Of a stretch of 64,000 bases of DNA, positions 26,092 through 35,020 are shown piece after piece. The DNA lies in contig DATNPX010000034.1 in the NCBI GenBank assembly GCA_036702975.1, positions 455,736 through 519,735 of the forward strand. The letters are read 5' to 3'. Origin of the DNA: DATNPX01 sp036702975. Lineage in GTDB: Bacteria > Cyanobacteriota > Vampirovibrionia > Obscuribacterales > Obscuribacteraceae. Each line of letters begins with the position of its first letter. Position 1 is the first letter of the stretch. The position numbers were made by a program, and so were the translations under genes. The notes beneath the pieces are model-generated. The model ran no database searches and was not told the origin of the DNA. It worked only from the letters and a program-made list of their open reading frames with translations.

Positions 26092-27108
26092 ATGACGGGA
26101 AGCGGAGTTCGAAAGCGCATTTTAATCACTGGGGGCAATGGCCTAATTGGACGCGCAGTCACCCAGAACTTGATGGCAAGAAATAACTGCGACCTCAAGG
26201 TGCAGGTGCGTGACAAACGGGCAGCCCGCGCTGAAGTCGGTGACCAAATCGACTTCACGAAGGTGCAACTGGAAGACGGCGATTTCACGCGCATGGGCGA
26301 CCGCGAAATGGCTTATCTGACGCGCGGCTGTAATATAGTCGTTCATGCTGCCGGACTCGTGCACAAACCCGATGCGCCCTATCAAGAATACGAAGTGGTA
26401 AATGTTAGAGCGACCCAAGCACTGGCAGAAGCCTCTGCTCAAAACGGCGTCGACACATTTATCTTTTTGAGCTCATCGGCCGTCTACGGAACAGGTCCAT
26501 TCGAACTCGTAGATGAAAAAGCGGCGTTGCAAGGGAAGACACCATATGCGGTGTCAAAGATGGCATCCGAGCACTGGTTGATGATGCAACAACAGAGCAT
26601 CCCGCGCATCATTGTTTTACGGCCGTCGCTGGTATTTGGCGAAGGCGACCGTGGCAACGTTCTGAACTTAATCAAGAGCATCAAGCAAAACAAATACAAA
26701 CATGTCGGCAATGCGTCTGCCAGCAAGAGCGTCATTTATTCAAAAGACCTAGCCCATGCGATCTCGCTCTGCATGGACCGCCTACCGCCTGGCTACCATG
26801 TCTTCAATCTGGCAAATCCGACCCCTATCTCGGTTAAGGACCTCACGGAAGACATCGCAGAAACCCTCGGCATGCCGAGAAAGATCCAGTCAGTTCCAAC
26901 AGGGCTGCTCAAGTTCGGCGTTAAAGCAGCCGAAATATTCATGAAGGACAACGCCCCAATCAACTCCGACCAACTGGCAAAGTTGACAACGACGACGACC
27001 TGTTCGGTGGATAAATTGGTAAAGGATACCGGATTTCAGCCGCGCGTGGAGCTGAAGTCAGCATTGAGAGCTGAAATCGACTGGGCGACTTCGAATAACT
27101 TGCTCTAA
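26092..27108 (+). CDS. NAD-dependent sugar epimerase/dehydratase
   Basis: 338-residue extended short-chain dehydrogenase. Rossmann motif GGNGLIG (residues 14-20), FLSSSAVYG with the catalytic Ser, and active-site Tyr/Lys in TPYAVSKMASE. The family acts on nucleotide sugars (UDP-glucose 4-epimerase, dTDP-sugar dehydratase or reductase) in the cytosol. It sits directly behind a glycosyltransferase, so it probably supplies or modifies a sugar for cell-surface glycans. The exact reaction is not clear. No terminator is obvious; tandem repeats begin 20 bp after the stop. Confidence 0.88.
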   Translation: MTGSGVRKRILITGGNGLIGRAVTQNLMARNNCDLKVQVRDKRAARAEVGDQIDFTKVQLEDGDFTRMGDREMAYLTRGCNIVVHAAGLVHKPDAPYQEYEVVNVRATQALAEASAQNGVDTFIFLSSSAVYGTGPFELVDEKAALQGKTPYAVSKMASEHWLMMQQQSIPRIIVLRPSLVFGEGDRGNVLNLIKSIKQNKYKHVGNASASKSVIYSKDLAHAISLCMDRLPPGYHVFNLANPTPISVKDLTEDIAETLGMPRKIQSVPTGLLKFGVKAAEIFMKDNAPINSDQLAKLTTTTTCSVDKLVKDTGFQPRVELKSALRAEIDWATSNNLL

Positions 27109-27755
27109 GTTTTTAAGCGAAATTACGGTGTGCGTTCTTTAGGCGTGCGTTCTTTAGGTGATGCGTTGTTTTAGGTGATGCATTTTTTGTGTCCTAAATT
27201 TTGCGCGCCGCATCATCTAGCCCAACACCGCGCGTGGTGCAATTCGCGACCATAGATCCTTGCAGCACTTAGATTTTTGCATCACCTTTGAATTTTGCAG
27301 CGCTTTGATTTTTGCTTCGACCGATTCAGAACTGCGGACTGTAGCCAGAGTCGTGCACTTGTCGAACGTCGCTGAGCTTGAGTTAATTTCCCAAACATTG
27401 AGCAGCTCCCTAAACACGAGGTTGCAAAATAAGGCACAAAAAGCCCTGCTCCGAGATAATTCGAGAATTTCAGTCAAAAATTTACACTCTGTTTTCTGTA
27501 TAGGAAGCATTTCAAGAAACGCAAGAATCGCCGTTTATCCAGGTTTTTCGAGGTTATTCTCGCATGTAGTTTTCAACTCTTTTTGCACGATTAGTGCACA
27601 AAAGGAATTGCATAAGGAAGTAGAGTAAATAAACTGCCAGCGAGCGCAGGCTACGCCATTGGAAACTTGGATAAGCTCGGCAGCGAATCCCGCTTTAGTT
27701 CAGCGAACACTTGTTCGATTGCAACTCGTCACGGGAAGCCTAGAGATTACACACG
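27109..27755. other. 650-bp region with short tandem repeats
   Basis: Begins with GTGCGTTCTTTAGGC twice in tandem (27130-27159), then two related TGATGCGTTGTTTTAGG-like units to about 27190. Around 27265-27320 there are irregular repeats of TTTTGCA-C-TTTGA. A 122-codon + strand frame (27260-27628) has no ribosome site or recognisable product. The last part must carry the promoter of the efflux operon. Confidence 0.5.
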
Positions 27756-29465
27756 TTGAAGCCAGTCCGGTTTGTAATTGCCTTTATTTTGCTTCTTCTG
27801 TGCGGAACTGAAGCATGTTTCGCTGACGACGCTGGCTTGAGTGGGTTGGGTGAACCGGCAGCTCGAGAGAATCTTGCACAACCAACCAACATTATGCCTG
27901 AATCACCAGGCGCACCATCGCCAAATTCCTCGTCACCGACTACACCGACACCAGCATTCAGTCCCGCTTCGACTCACGCTCAGCCCTCGGCCATCCCCTT
28001 GCTTACCGCACCGCCAGCGGGCGAGCCAAGCAGCGGAAAAGATTCCAAGGACAAGCCAGCCGCGATCTATCTGCGTCCCCGCATCGAACAGTCTGTGATC
28101 ACAAAACCGTTCACCCTACGCGGTGCTGTTGAATACGCACAGGAACATTATCCAAACGTTTTAAAAGGACTTTCACAGGTTCGAGCGGCCCAACGTAATG
28201 TGACGGTGCAAAAGTTGAACGAGTACATGCCGGAATCGCTGTTCCAGTATCAGGAAATACTGGCAAGCCATAACAAGCTTACACAGGTATTTTTTGGCAG
28301 CCCCGTTTTTCCTGCCATATCAGGTCCTGCAACCAATGACACCACCATGAAACCTTACTTTTTCACCGCCGGTGGTTTCAGTCTTGATTGGTCGCCGCTT
28401 GATTTTGGCTTGCACAAAGCCCGAATCAATATGGCGAAATGCTTGGCAACATTAGCCCAAGCACAATATTCATCGACTGCACTCGACGTTGGCTTAGTTG
28501 CGGCGAACGCATTCCTGGATGCTGTCATCGCAGTAGAACAAGTTAAAGCCGCCGAACAGAACGTCGAATCATTTGAGCAATTTAGGAAAGTGGTGCACGC
28601 GCAAGTGTCGTCGTCGCTTAAGCCAGGCGCTGACGAGTCGCTTGCACTAGCACAATCGGCCAATGCTCAAAACGATCTCATACGCGCTCGCTTGTCACGT
28701 GAATTAGCGTTCGCGAACTTAGCCAACGCCATGGGTCTTGGTGGCAAAACTATAGACATTAACGCAGAAGGAATTACCTACACGGCAGAGCCAGCCGATC
28801 TACAAAGAGCAGACCCTGTGTTTGCCAATGTGCCAATTTTGCAGGCAGCGAAAGCCACTTTGCTCTCGTCTGTGGCGCAACGCAAGATCTTGGACAAAGA
28901 GTACTATCCAGTCTTCCATTTTCTTGCTGGCTTCAATTTGCGAAGTTCTGGTCTCAGTAAATCCATTGGAGGACAAAGCCAGAGCGCAAACGTATCAGGC
29001 GTGCTGCCAGTGATTCCAAACTATCAAATTGCGATGATCGTCAACTGGAACTTTCTCGACATATTCAGGCTGAAGCAAGAAAAACACATTCAAGATGAGC
29101 GAGTGTACCAGCACCAGCAAGAGAATGAGCTAGTTTTGCAGACACTGCGAACCGAAGACATGCAATCACGAGCGAAGGTGAAAGCGGCAGTAGCTCTAGC
29201 CGAGAATATGCCGGTGCAGGTGCAATCGGCAATCATAGCTACGCAGCAAGCCGAGGCGCGGTATCGAACCGGACTCGGTTCAGTCGCACAAGTTGCACAA
29301 GCAAACGAAACACTTGCTCAATCGCGCGTACAGGAAGCAATAGCGCACGTCGGAGTTTGGAGAGCATTACTATCAGTAGCTTCTGTTCATGGTGACTTGA
29401 AGCCACTACTGGCAGAGTCAGACAAAGTACAAAAAACTGGACAACCAGCACAAAAAGGAATGTAA
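27756..29465 (+). CDS. TolC-family outer-membrane efflux protein
   Basis: 569 residues, TTG start. Signal peptide at 1-23 (KPVRFVIAFILLLLCGTEAC), then a Pro/Ser/Thr-rich segment about 40-90, then the two-fold helical barrel repeats typical of TolC proteins (LRGAVEYAQEHYPNVLKGLS and RTGLGSVAQVAQANETLAQS mark equivalent positions of the two halves). It would form the outer channel of a tripartite pump. Two bp separate its stop from the RND pump start, so they are co-translated. The presence of TolC implies a two-membrane cell envelope. Confidence 0.92.
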   Translation: MKPVRFVIAFILLLLCGTEACFADDAGLSGLGEPAARENLAQPTNIMPESPGAPSPNSSSPTTPTPAFSPASTHAQPSAIPLLTAPPAGEPSSGKDSKDKPAAIYLRPRIEQSVITKPFTLRGAVEYAQEHYPNVLKGLSQVRAAQRNVTVQKLNEYMPESLFQYQEILASHNKLTQVFFGSPVFPAISGPATNDTTMKPYFFTAGGFSLDWSPLDFGLHKARINMAKCLATLAQAQYSSTALDVGLVAANAFLDAVIAVEQVKAAEQNVESFEQFRKVVHAQVSSSLKPGADESLALAQSANAQNDLIRARLSRELAFANLANAMGLGGKTIDINAEGITYTAEPADLQRADPVFANVPILQAAKATLLSSVAQRKILDKEYYPVFHFLAGFNLRSSGLSKSIGGQSQSANVSGVLPVIPNYQIAMIVNWNFLDIFRLKQEKHIQDERVYQHQQENELVLQTLRTEDMQSRAKVKAAVALAENMPVQVQSAIIATQQAEARYRTGLGSVAQVAQANETLAQSRVQEAIAHVGVWRALLSVASVHGDLKPLLAESDKVQKTGQPAQKGM

Positions 29466-29467
29466 CT

Positions 29468-32400
29468 ATGTGGCTAATCCGGCTAGCAATGGGACGACCA
29501 ATCACCATAATGATGATGGTGGTGGCGACCATTCTCTTTGCGGTGTTGGCGATCACGCGAATGAAGGTCGACATCTTCCCGAGCATCGACCTGCCGCGTG
29601 TGACAGTCATTCAGCCTTACGGTGGCATGGACCCTTCGCAGATGGAAGGGTACATGGTGACATTCTACGAACAACACTTCTTTTACATCAGCGGTGTCGA
29701 CCACGTATCTTCGCGCTCGATTCAGAGCGCATCGATCATGGACGTCTACTTCCAGCCAGGCTCAGACATGGCAGATGCCATGGCGCAGGTGGTGGCGCAG
29801 GTAGAGCGTTCCCGCGCATATATGCCACCAGGTACAGTGACACCGTTTATCGTTCGCTATGACGTAGGCAGCGTGCCTGTAGGATTCCTCGTCTTCTCCA
29901 GTCCAACTAGGAATCTCGGTGAAATTCAAGACTTAGTCTACTCGCGTGTTAGGCCTGTTGTATCCACTACTCCAGGGGTCTCGACACCGCCGCCGTTTGG
30001 CGGCAATCAACGCTCGATCGTCATCACCGTCGATTCAAAAAAACTTGCCGAATATCACCTCAACATCGAGGACATTGTCAAGGCGGTCAACGACAATAAT
30101 GTGATCATGCCGTCAGGTATCGTGCGCACAGGCGACGTTCAGCGCATTGCGTCCATCAACAGTGTCGTGCGTAACATCGACAGCATGGGCAACATTCCCC
30201 TGGAAAAGAAGTCCGGCACTCAAGTTGTCTATCTGCGGGACATCGCGTCATTTCAAGACACAACAGATATCCTGACAGGCTACGCGCTCGTTAACGGGCG
30301 CCGAACTGTCTATATGGCCATCTCCAAGCAAGCTAGCGCATCCACACTTTCGGTTGTGGATGGTATTAAAAGCAATATCAAATACATGCAGTCATTGCTA
30401 CCTGAAGATATTAAGGTAGCCTTCGAGTTTGACCAATCTGTTTATGTGACGGAGGCTCTGCTGGGGCTGCTCATGGAAGGAGGCATCGGCGCACTCCTGA
30501 CTGGAGGAGTTGTGCTCCTCTTTTTACGCGACGCACGCAGTTCACTGATCGTGGTGCTAAATATTCCATTTGCCCTGCTGGCAGCAGTCGTGGGACTTTG
30601 GGTTGGCGGTCAGACCATCAACCTCATGACCTTGAGCGGTCTCTCATTGGCTGTAGGTATTCTCGTTGATGAAGCGACGGTGACGATCGAGAACATCCAC
30701 AGCCACCTTGGGCGGGGAAGACCTTTGCTAGCAGCCATTTACGAGGCATCACTGGAAGTGGTGGTGCCGCGCTTACTTGCCATGTTATCTGTTGTATCAG
30801 TGTTTACACCGTCCTTTTTTATGGTCGGTCCGACTAAATCGCTGTTTGTGCCCTTGAGCTTAGCGGTCGGCTTAGCGATGTTTGCGTCTTATTTGCTTTC
30901 CGGCACATTCGTGCCGGTGATGAGTGCCTGGCTCCTCAAGTCCCACTCGCATGGCGATGCCGAAGGTGGTCACAGCACTGATGCCCGTGCTGGTGTCCAT
31001 GGCAAAAACAGACCAGCAAAAAAGCAAGCACACGGCGAAGTTGAAACCGGGCTCATGGGCGCGATAAGGAGCGGTTACCAGCGTCTCTTGATTCGGTTGA
31101 ATTCGGTGAGCTATGTAGTGATTTCTGTGTTCTTGTTGGCGTGTATGAGTTCGTTCCTCATTTATCCGACCTTAGGCAGAGAGATCTTCCCAGCCGGCAA
31201 TCCAAAGGGATTCCAACTGCGATTGAAAGCCCCTGTAGGAACACGCTTTGAAAAAACTGAGGACATAACAAAAGAGGTCCTCAACACAATCGGCGAGGAC
31301 GTTGGGCCGGAGAACGTCGAAGTATCTATCAGTTATGTAGGCTCACAACCACCCGCCTACGCGATCGCAAACGCGTACATGTGGACAAGTGGTCCACAAG
31401 AAGCGATTATGCTCGTCTCCTTCGAAGAGAAAGCGAAGGTAAATATCAAAGACCTACAAGAGAAGTTGCGCAAGCAGTTCGCAGAAAAATTCAGCGATTG
31501 CCAATTCACATTCGAAGCTGGGGATATCGTCAACAAAGTCATGAACTTTGGTGCAGCCACACCAATTCAAGTTGATGTCGACGGACCAGACTATAAAAAA
31601 GTAACTGCATTTGCCACCAAACTTCTGGACGAACTGAAGACCTTGCCGTCGTTGCGCGATGTCGGCATCGTACAACCGCTAGACTATCCAACAGTCGACG
31701 TGCACGTAGACAGAGTGCGCGCAGGACAGCTCGGTGTCACAGTACGAGACGTAGGACACGCTCTGGTGTCATCGACATATTCCAGCCGATTTGTCACTCC
31801 GATCTATTGGAGAGATGCGAAGAGCGGGCTGGCATATCAGGTGCAGGTGCAAGTCCCGCAAGGCGAGCTGAACTCAAGCCAGGCTGTGGGTGCGATTCCG
31901 ATTAAAACAGGCAACTTCGCTGGACCATTCATCCGCGACGTTGCCACTGTCGATTTCGGCACCATGCCCGGTGAATTCGACCATTACAACATGCGGCGCA
32001 CGTTGTCTATTTCTGCCAATCTCAAAACCGATGACCTTGGCGGCACATCAGCTACAGTGCAAAAAACCATCGACAAATTGGGCAAGCCCCCTCGTGGTGT
32101 AAAAGTATCCATCCGCGGTCAAGTACCAACCATGAACGAAACTTTCTTCGCCTTCAGCCTCGGCGTCTGTTTCGCGGTTGTTGCCATCTTCATATTGCTG
32201 GTATCGTTCTTTCAATCACTGGCACTGGCTTCGATCATCGTTTCAGTGGTGCCCACAATTTTGTTCGGTGCTTTGCTCGCACTGTTCTTAACGCACACGA
32301 CACTCAATGTACAATCCTTCATGGGCGCGATCATGGCAGTCGGTGTCGGCGTCGCCAACAGCATCCTGGTTGTGGTGTTTGCGGAAGAACGTCGGGCACT

Positions 32401-32740
32401 CGGCATCTCGGCAAAATCAGCGGCAATTACTGGGGCTGCAGCTCGCTTGAGACCGGTGTTAATGACAAGTATCGCCATGATCGCCGGTATGATTCCGATG
32501 GCCTTAGGAGTGAGCGAGGGCGGCGACAGGACAGCACCACTAGGACGCGCAGTTATCGGCGGATTAATAGTTTCAACTAACGCGGTGTTGCTAGTTTTGC
32601 CACTGGTGTACGCCATCGTTCAGCGTAAGGCCTCTCACAAAGGTGCATCGCTTTTGCCTGAAGACAATCCTGAAGATGATGAACAAAGTGCCAGCTCAGC
32701 TCACAACAACGAACACACCACGCATTCTACATGGGAGTAA
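29468..32740 (+). CDS. RND efflux pump inner-membrane subunit
   Basis: 1090 residues with the AcrB/MexB-type plan: helix 1 (ITIMMMVVATILFAVLAITR) and the opening motif R-M-K-V-D-I-F-P-S-I-D, porter domains, helices 2-6 with LSGLSLAVGILVDEATVTIE (proton-relay Asp region), a His/Lys-rich cytoplasmic loop (about 500-525), and a second half repeating the plan with GAIMAVGVGVANSILVVVFA. It is a proton-driven exporter of the RND superfamily; drug, dye or lipid substrates are possible, and heavy-metal type is less likely since Met pairs are not evident. It overlaps the adaptor frame, whose preferred GTG start lies just after this stop. Confidence 0.94.
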   Translation: MWLIRLAMGRPITIMMMVVATILFAVLAITRMKVDIFPSIDLPRVTVIQPYGGMDPSQMEGYMVTFYEQHFFYISGVDHVSSRSIQSASIMDVYFQPGSDMADAMAQVVAQVERSRAYMPPGTVTPFIVRYDVGSVPVGFLVFSSPTRNLGEIQDLVYSRVRPVVSTTPGVSTPPPFGGNQRSIVITVDSKKLAEYHLNIEDIVKAVNDNNVIMPSGIVRTGDVQRIASINSVVRNIDSMGNIPLEKKSGTQVVYLRDIASFQDTTDILTGYALVNGRRTVYMAISKQASASTLSVVDGIKSNIKYMQSLLPEDIKVAFEFDQSVYVTEALLGLLMEGGIGALLTGGVVLLFLRDARSSLIVVLNIPFALLAAVVGLWVGGQTINLMTLSGLSLAVGILVDEATVTIENIHSHLGRGRPLLAAIYEASLEVVVPRLLAMLSVVSVFTPSFFMVGPTKSLFVPLSLAVGLAMFASYLLSGTFVPVMSAWLLKSHSHGDAEGGHSTDARAGVHGKNRPAKKQAHGEVETGLMGAIRSGYQRLLIRLNSVSYVVISVFLLACMSSFLIYPTLGREIFPAGNPKGFQLRLKAPVGTRFEKTEDITKEVLNTIGEDVGPENVEVSISYVGSQPPAYAIANAYMWTSGPQEAIMLVSFEEKAKVNIKDLQEKLRKQFAEKFSDCQFTFEAGDIVNKVMNFGAATPIQVDVDGPDYKKVTAFATKLLDELKTLPSLRDVGIVQPLDYPTVDVHVDRVRAGQLGVTVRDVGHALVSSTYSSRFVTPIYWRDAKSGLAYQVQVQVPQGELNSSQAVGAIPIKTGNFAGPFIRDVATVDFGTMPGEFDHYNMRRTLSISANLKTDDLGGTSATVQKTIDKLGKPPRGVKVSIRGQVPTMNETFFAFSLGVCFAVVAIFILLVSFFQSLALASIIVSVVPTILFGALLALFLTHTTLNVQSFMGAIMAVGVGVANSILVVVFAEERRALGISAKSAAITGAAARLRPVLMTSIAMIAGMIPMALGVSEGGDRTAPLGRAVIGGLIVSTNAVLLVLPLVYAIVQRKASHKGASLLPEDNPEDDEQSASSAHNNEHTTHSTWE

Positions 32741-32747
32741 ACAGGCG

Positions 32748-34277
32748 GTGAAAGCGAACAGAACGCGGGCAAACATTTTCAAGGAAATTACCGGAACGAC
32801 GGTAGCGAAGGAAGCGGCGGGAGTTTCGGGAGTTTCGGGAGTTTCGGGAGTTCCGGGAGTTCCGGGAGTTCCGGGAGTTCCGGAAACCACAGTCGCGAAG
32901 GCCGCGACTGCGGTGTCGGTAGCTATGCTCATCTGGACACTGTTCGTGTCCGGATGTAGCAACCCTGGTTCAGATTCTGACGGTGCTTCAAAGAACGCTT
33001 CGTCACCGGTCGCACAGAAATCAGGTGGTGAAGGAGCCGGCAGCGGTTCTAAATCTGAGGAAGGCAAGGAGTACGAAGCAGGCAAACACCTTAGCAAGGC
33101 ACTACCAACGGTGCCGGTTATCGCTATAAAAAAAGAGAAATTGGAGAAAGAGCTGAGTCTGCCAGGCGAACTTGTAGCATATCAGAACGTGCCAGTTCAT
33201 GCCAAAGTCGAAGGATTCGTCAAATGGATTGGCGTCGATCGCGGCTCTATCGTCAAGAAAGGACAGAAGATGATTACTGTCTTCTGCCCGGAGCTGGATG
33301 AAAAAGAGAAAGAAGGTGCTGCCAAGTTGGCGGCAACTGAATCGTCATATCGTCGAGCGCAGGCGGGCGAGGACTCGGTCAAGTCAAAACTGGTAGAAGC
33401 GAAAGCCAGGCTAGACGCGGATCAGTTAACATTGCAAAGATTACAGACGGCGGCTCAGACACCGGGTGCGGTGGCACAAAATGAAGTCGACATTCAAGCA
33501 AAAACAGTAGAATCGGATCGAGCTCGAGTGGACTCAATCAAACAAGAAGTGACAGGAGCACATGACCTGGTCATATCCGAAGGACACAACGTAAGAGCGG
33601 CACAACAGGTCCTAGCGTCTTTGAAGGACATGACCAACTACCTGACTTTGACAGCACCTTTTGACGGTGTGATCACTGAACGCAACGTCCATGAAGGAAG
33701 CATTGTGGCTGTGGACGCCGGACGCACGGCCGAACCAATGGTCCGCATTCAACAAAAAGACGTCTTGCGCCTCGTAGTTGCGGTGCCAGAGGATTCAGTT
33801 TCGGGGACAAAATTGGGAGAGAAAATAGCCTTTACAGTTCCGGCTTTTGTTGGCAAGAAATTCTACGGAGTAGTGGCACGACCAGCTTATGCGCTCGACA
33901 ACGCGACGCGCACGATGCCCGTGGAGCTAAGCGTCAACAACTCGTCTGGCGAATTGGAGCCTGGCATGTTTGCCACAGTCAGCTGGGAAGTGACACGTCC
34001 ATATGAAACGCTCTTCGTTCCCTTAACCGCTGTCGAATCCGACCTAAAAGGCACCTTTGTCATTCGAGTCAAAGACAATATAAGTGAACGCGTAGAGATT
34101 CAACGAGGGCTTTCTATGGGCGACCAAGTGGAAATAAACGGAGACTTGAAAGCAGGCGAAACAGTAGCATTGAAAGCGACAGATGAATTGAAGACAGGCA
34201 CCCATCTAATTGCTAAAGTAGCCAGCGCTGAAGACATTCAAAATTCGAAAAAACGCGGTTCTGGTGGCGGCGAATAA
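32748..34277 (+). CDS. RND periplasmic adaptor (membrane fusion protein)
   Basis: About 509 residues with GTG 32748 as the start (GGGAG 10 nt upstream, 7 bp after the RND stop). The frame itself is open further upstream from 32643. After a short cytoplasmic segment there is a collagen-like run of seven G-V-S/P triplets, then a hydrophobic helix with lipobox-like VSGC. The HlyD/AcrA core follows: VIAIKKEKLEKELSLPGELV and VHAKVEGFVKWIGVDRGSIV (biotinyl-lipoyl half), coiled-coil hairpin about 220-340, then LTAPFDGVITERNVHEGSIV. It links the RND pump with TolC. A start nearer the helix, omitting the triplets, cannot be excluded. Confidence 0.9.
   Translation: MKANRTRANIFKEITGTTVAKEAAGVSGVSGVSGVPGVPGVPGVPETTVAKAATAVSVAMLIWTLFVSGCSNPGSDSDGASKNASSPVAQKSGGEGAGSGSKSEEGKEYEAGKHLSKALPTVPVIAIKKEKLEKELSLPGELVAYQNVPVHAKVEGFVKWIGVDRGSIVKKGQKMITVFCPELDEKEKEGAAKLAATESSYRRAQAGEDSVKSKLVEAKARLDADQLTLQRLQTAAQTPGAVAQNEVDIQAKTVESDRARVDSIKQEVTGAHDLVISEGHNVRAAQQVLASLKDMTNYLTLTAPFDGVITERNVHEGSIVAVDAGRTAEPMVRIQQKDVLRLVVAVPEDSVSGTKLGEKIAFTVPAFVGKKFYGVVARPAYALDNATRTMPVELSVNNSSGELEPGMFATVSWEVTRPYETLFVPLTAVESDLKGTFVIRVKDNISERVEIQRGLSMGDQVEINGDLKAGETVALKATDELKTGTHLIAKVASAEDIQNSKKRGSGGGE
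32817..32881. repeat. 9-bp tandem repeat coding G-V-S/G-V-P triplets
   Basis: Seven direct copies of GGGAGTTTC or GGGAGTTCC in the adaptor's N-terminal region, three of the Ser form then four of the Pro form. All keep the frame. Confidence 0.92.
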
Positions 34278-34279
34278 AC

Positions 34280-34976
34280 ATGGCAAAAATACTTCGGGTT
34301 GAAGACGAAGTACAGCTGGCAGAGCGCATGTCTGACTGTCTGGTTCTCTCGGGGCATGAAGTCACGGTCTTGAGCGATGGAGATGCAGCACTGGATGAAA
34401 TCGTCGCTTACAAAAACGCCTACGAAATCTTGATTCTAGATATCATGCTACCGGGCAAAAATGGGTTAGATTTGTGCACGGCCTACCGCGAAGCGCCTGG
34501 AATGCTCCAATTCTCATGGTCAGTGCGAAGAGATCAATCAACACGAAAGAATGCGCGTTTAAACTAGGCGCCGACGACTACATCACCAAGCCTTTTCATC
34601 CGCGCGAACTGACGATGCGAATTGAAGCATTACTGCGCAGAGTAGGTCCGCGCGAATCGCAGGCATGGCGTTGGAAAGATGCGGTGCTCGAACCAGCGGG
34701 CCACAAGCTTGTGAGAGGAAGCAAATCAATTCACTTGTCTCCACAAGAATATAAGGTGCTAGAGTTTTTCTTTCGCAATCCAAATAAAGTCTTCAGCCAG
34801 GACGAGCTATGCAAGCGGCTGTGGGAAAGTGACGACATCCTGTTAACGACACTGTACGCGGTCATATTAAGAGGCTCCGCCAGAGAATCGACTTAAAAGG
34901 CAGAAAATCACTAACAACCAACGTCTACGGTTTGGGTTATAAATTTGAAGCCAATCCAGTGGAGCGTGCTGCATAG
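34280..34976 (+). pseudogene. OmpR-type response regulator broken by two frameshifts
   Basis: Reads as a complete OmpR/PhoB regulator only if two frameshifts are bridged. Part 1 (34280-about 34495): receiver domain start ILRVEDEVQLAERMSDCLVL with phospho-Asp in LILDIMLPGKNG. Part 2 (about 34497-34860, next frame): NAPILMVSAKRSINTKE, GADDYITKPF and the winged helix LSPQEYKVLEFFFRNPNKVF. Part 3 (about 34865-34976, third frame): KRLRQRIDLKGRK and TNVYGLGYKFEANPVERAA, ending in TAG 34974. It starts 2 bp after the adaptor gene, so it was the pump operon's regulator. No histidine kinase is adjacent. Either a real pseudogene or sequencing error; neighbouring long genes are intact. Confidence 0.82.
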
Positions 34977-35020
34977 TTAGCTAGTTTGACTATCAAGCGA
35001 TTGTGGTTATGAAATTCGTG

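Noticed and set aside
27260..27628. 122-codon + strand frame upstream of the TolC gene
   Set aside because: No ribosome site, no recognisable domain and irregular repeats in the DNA.
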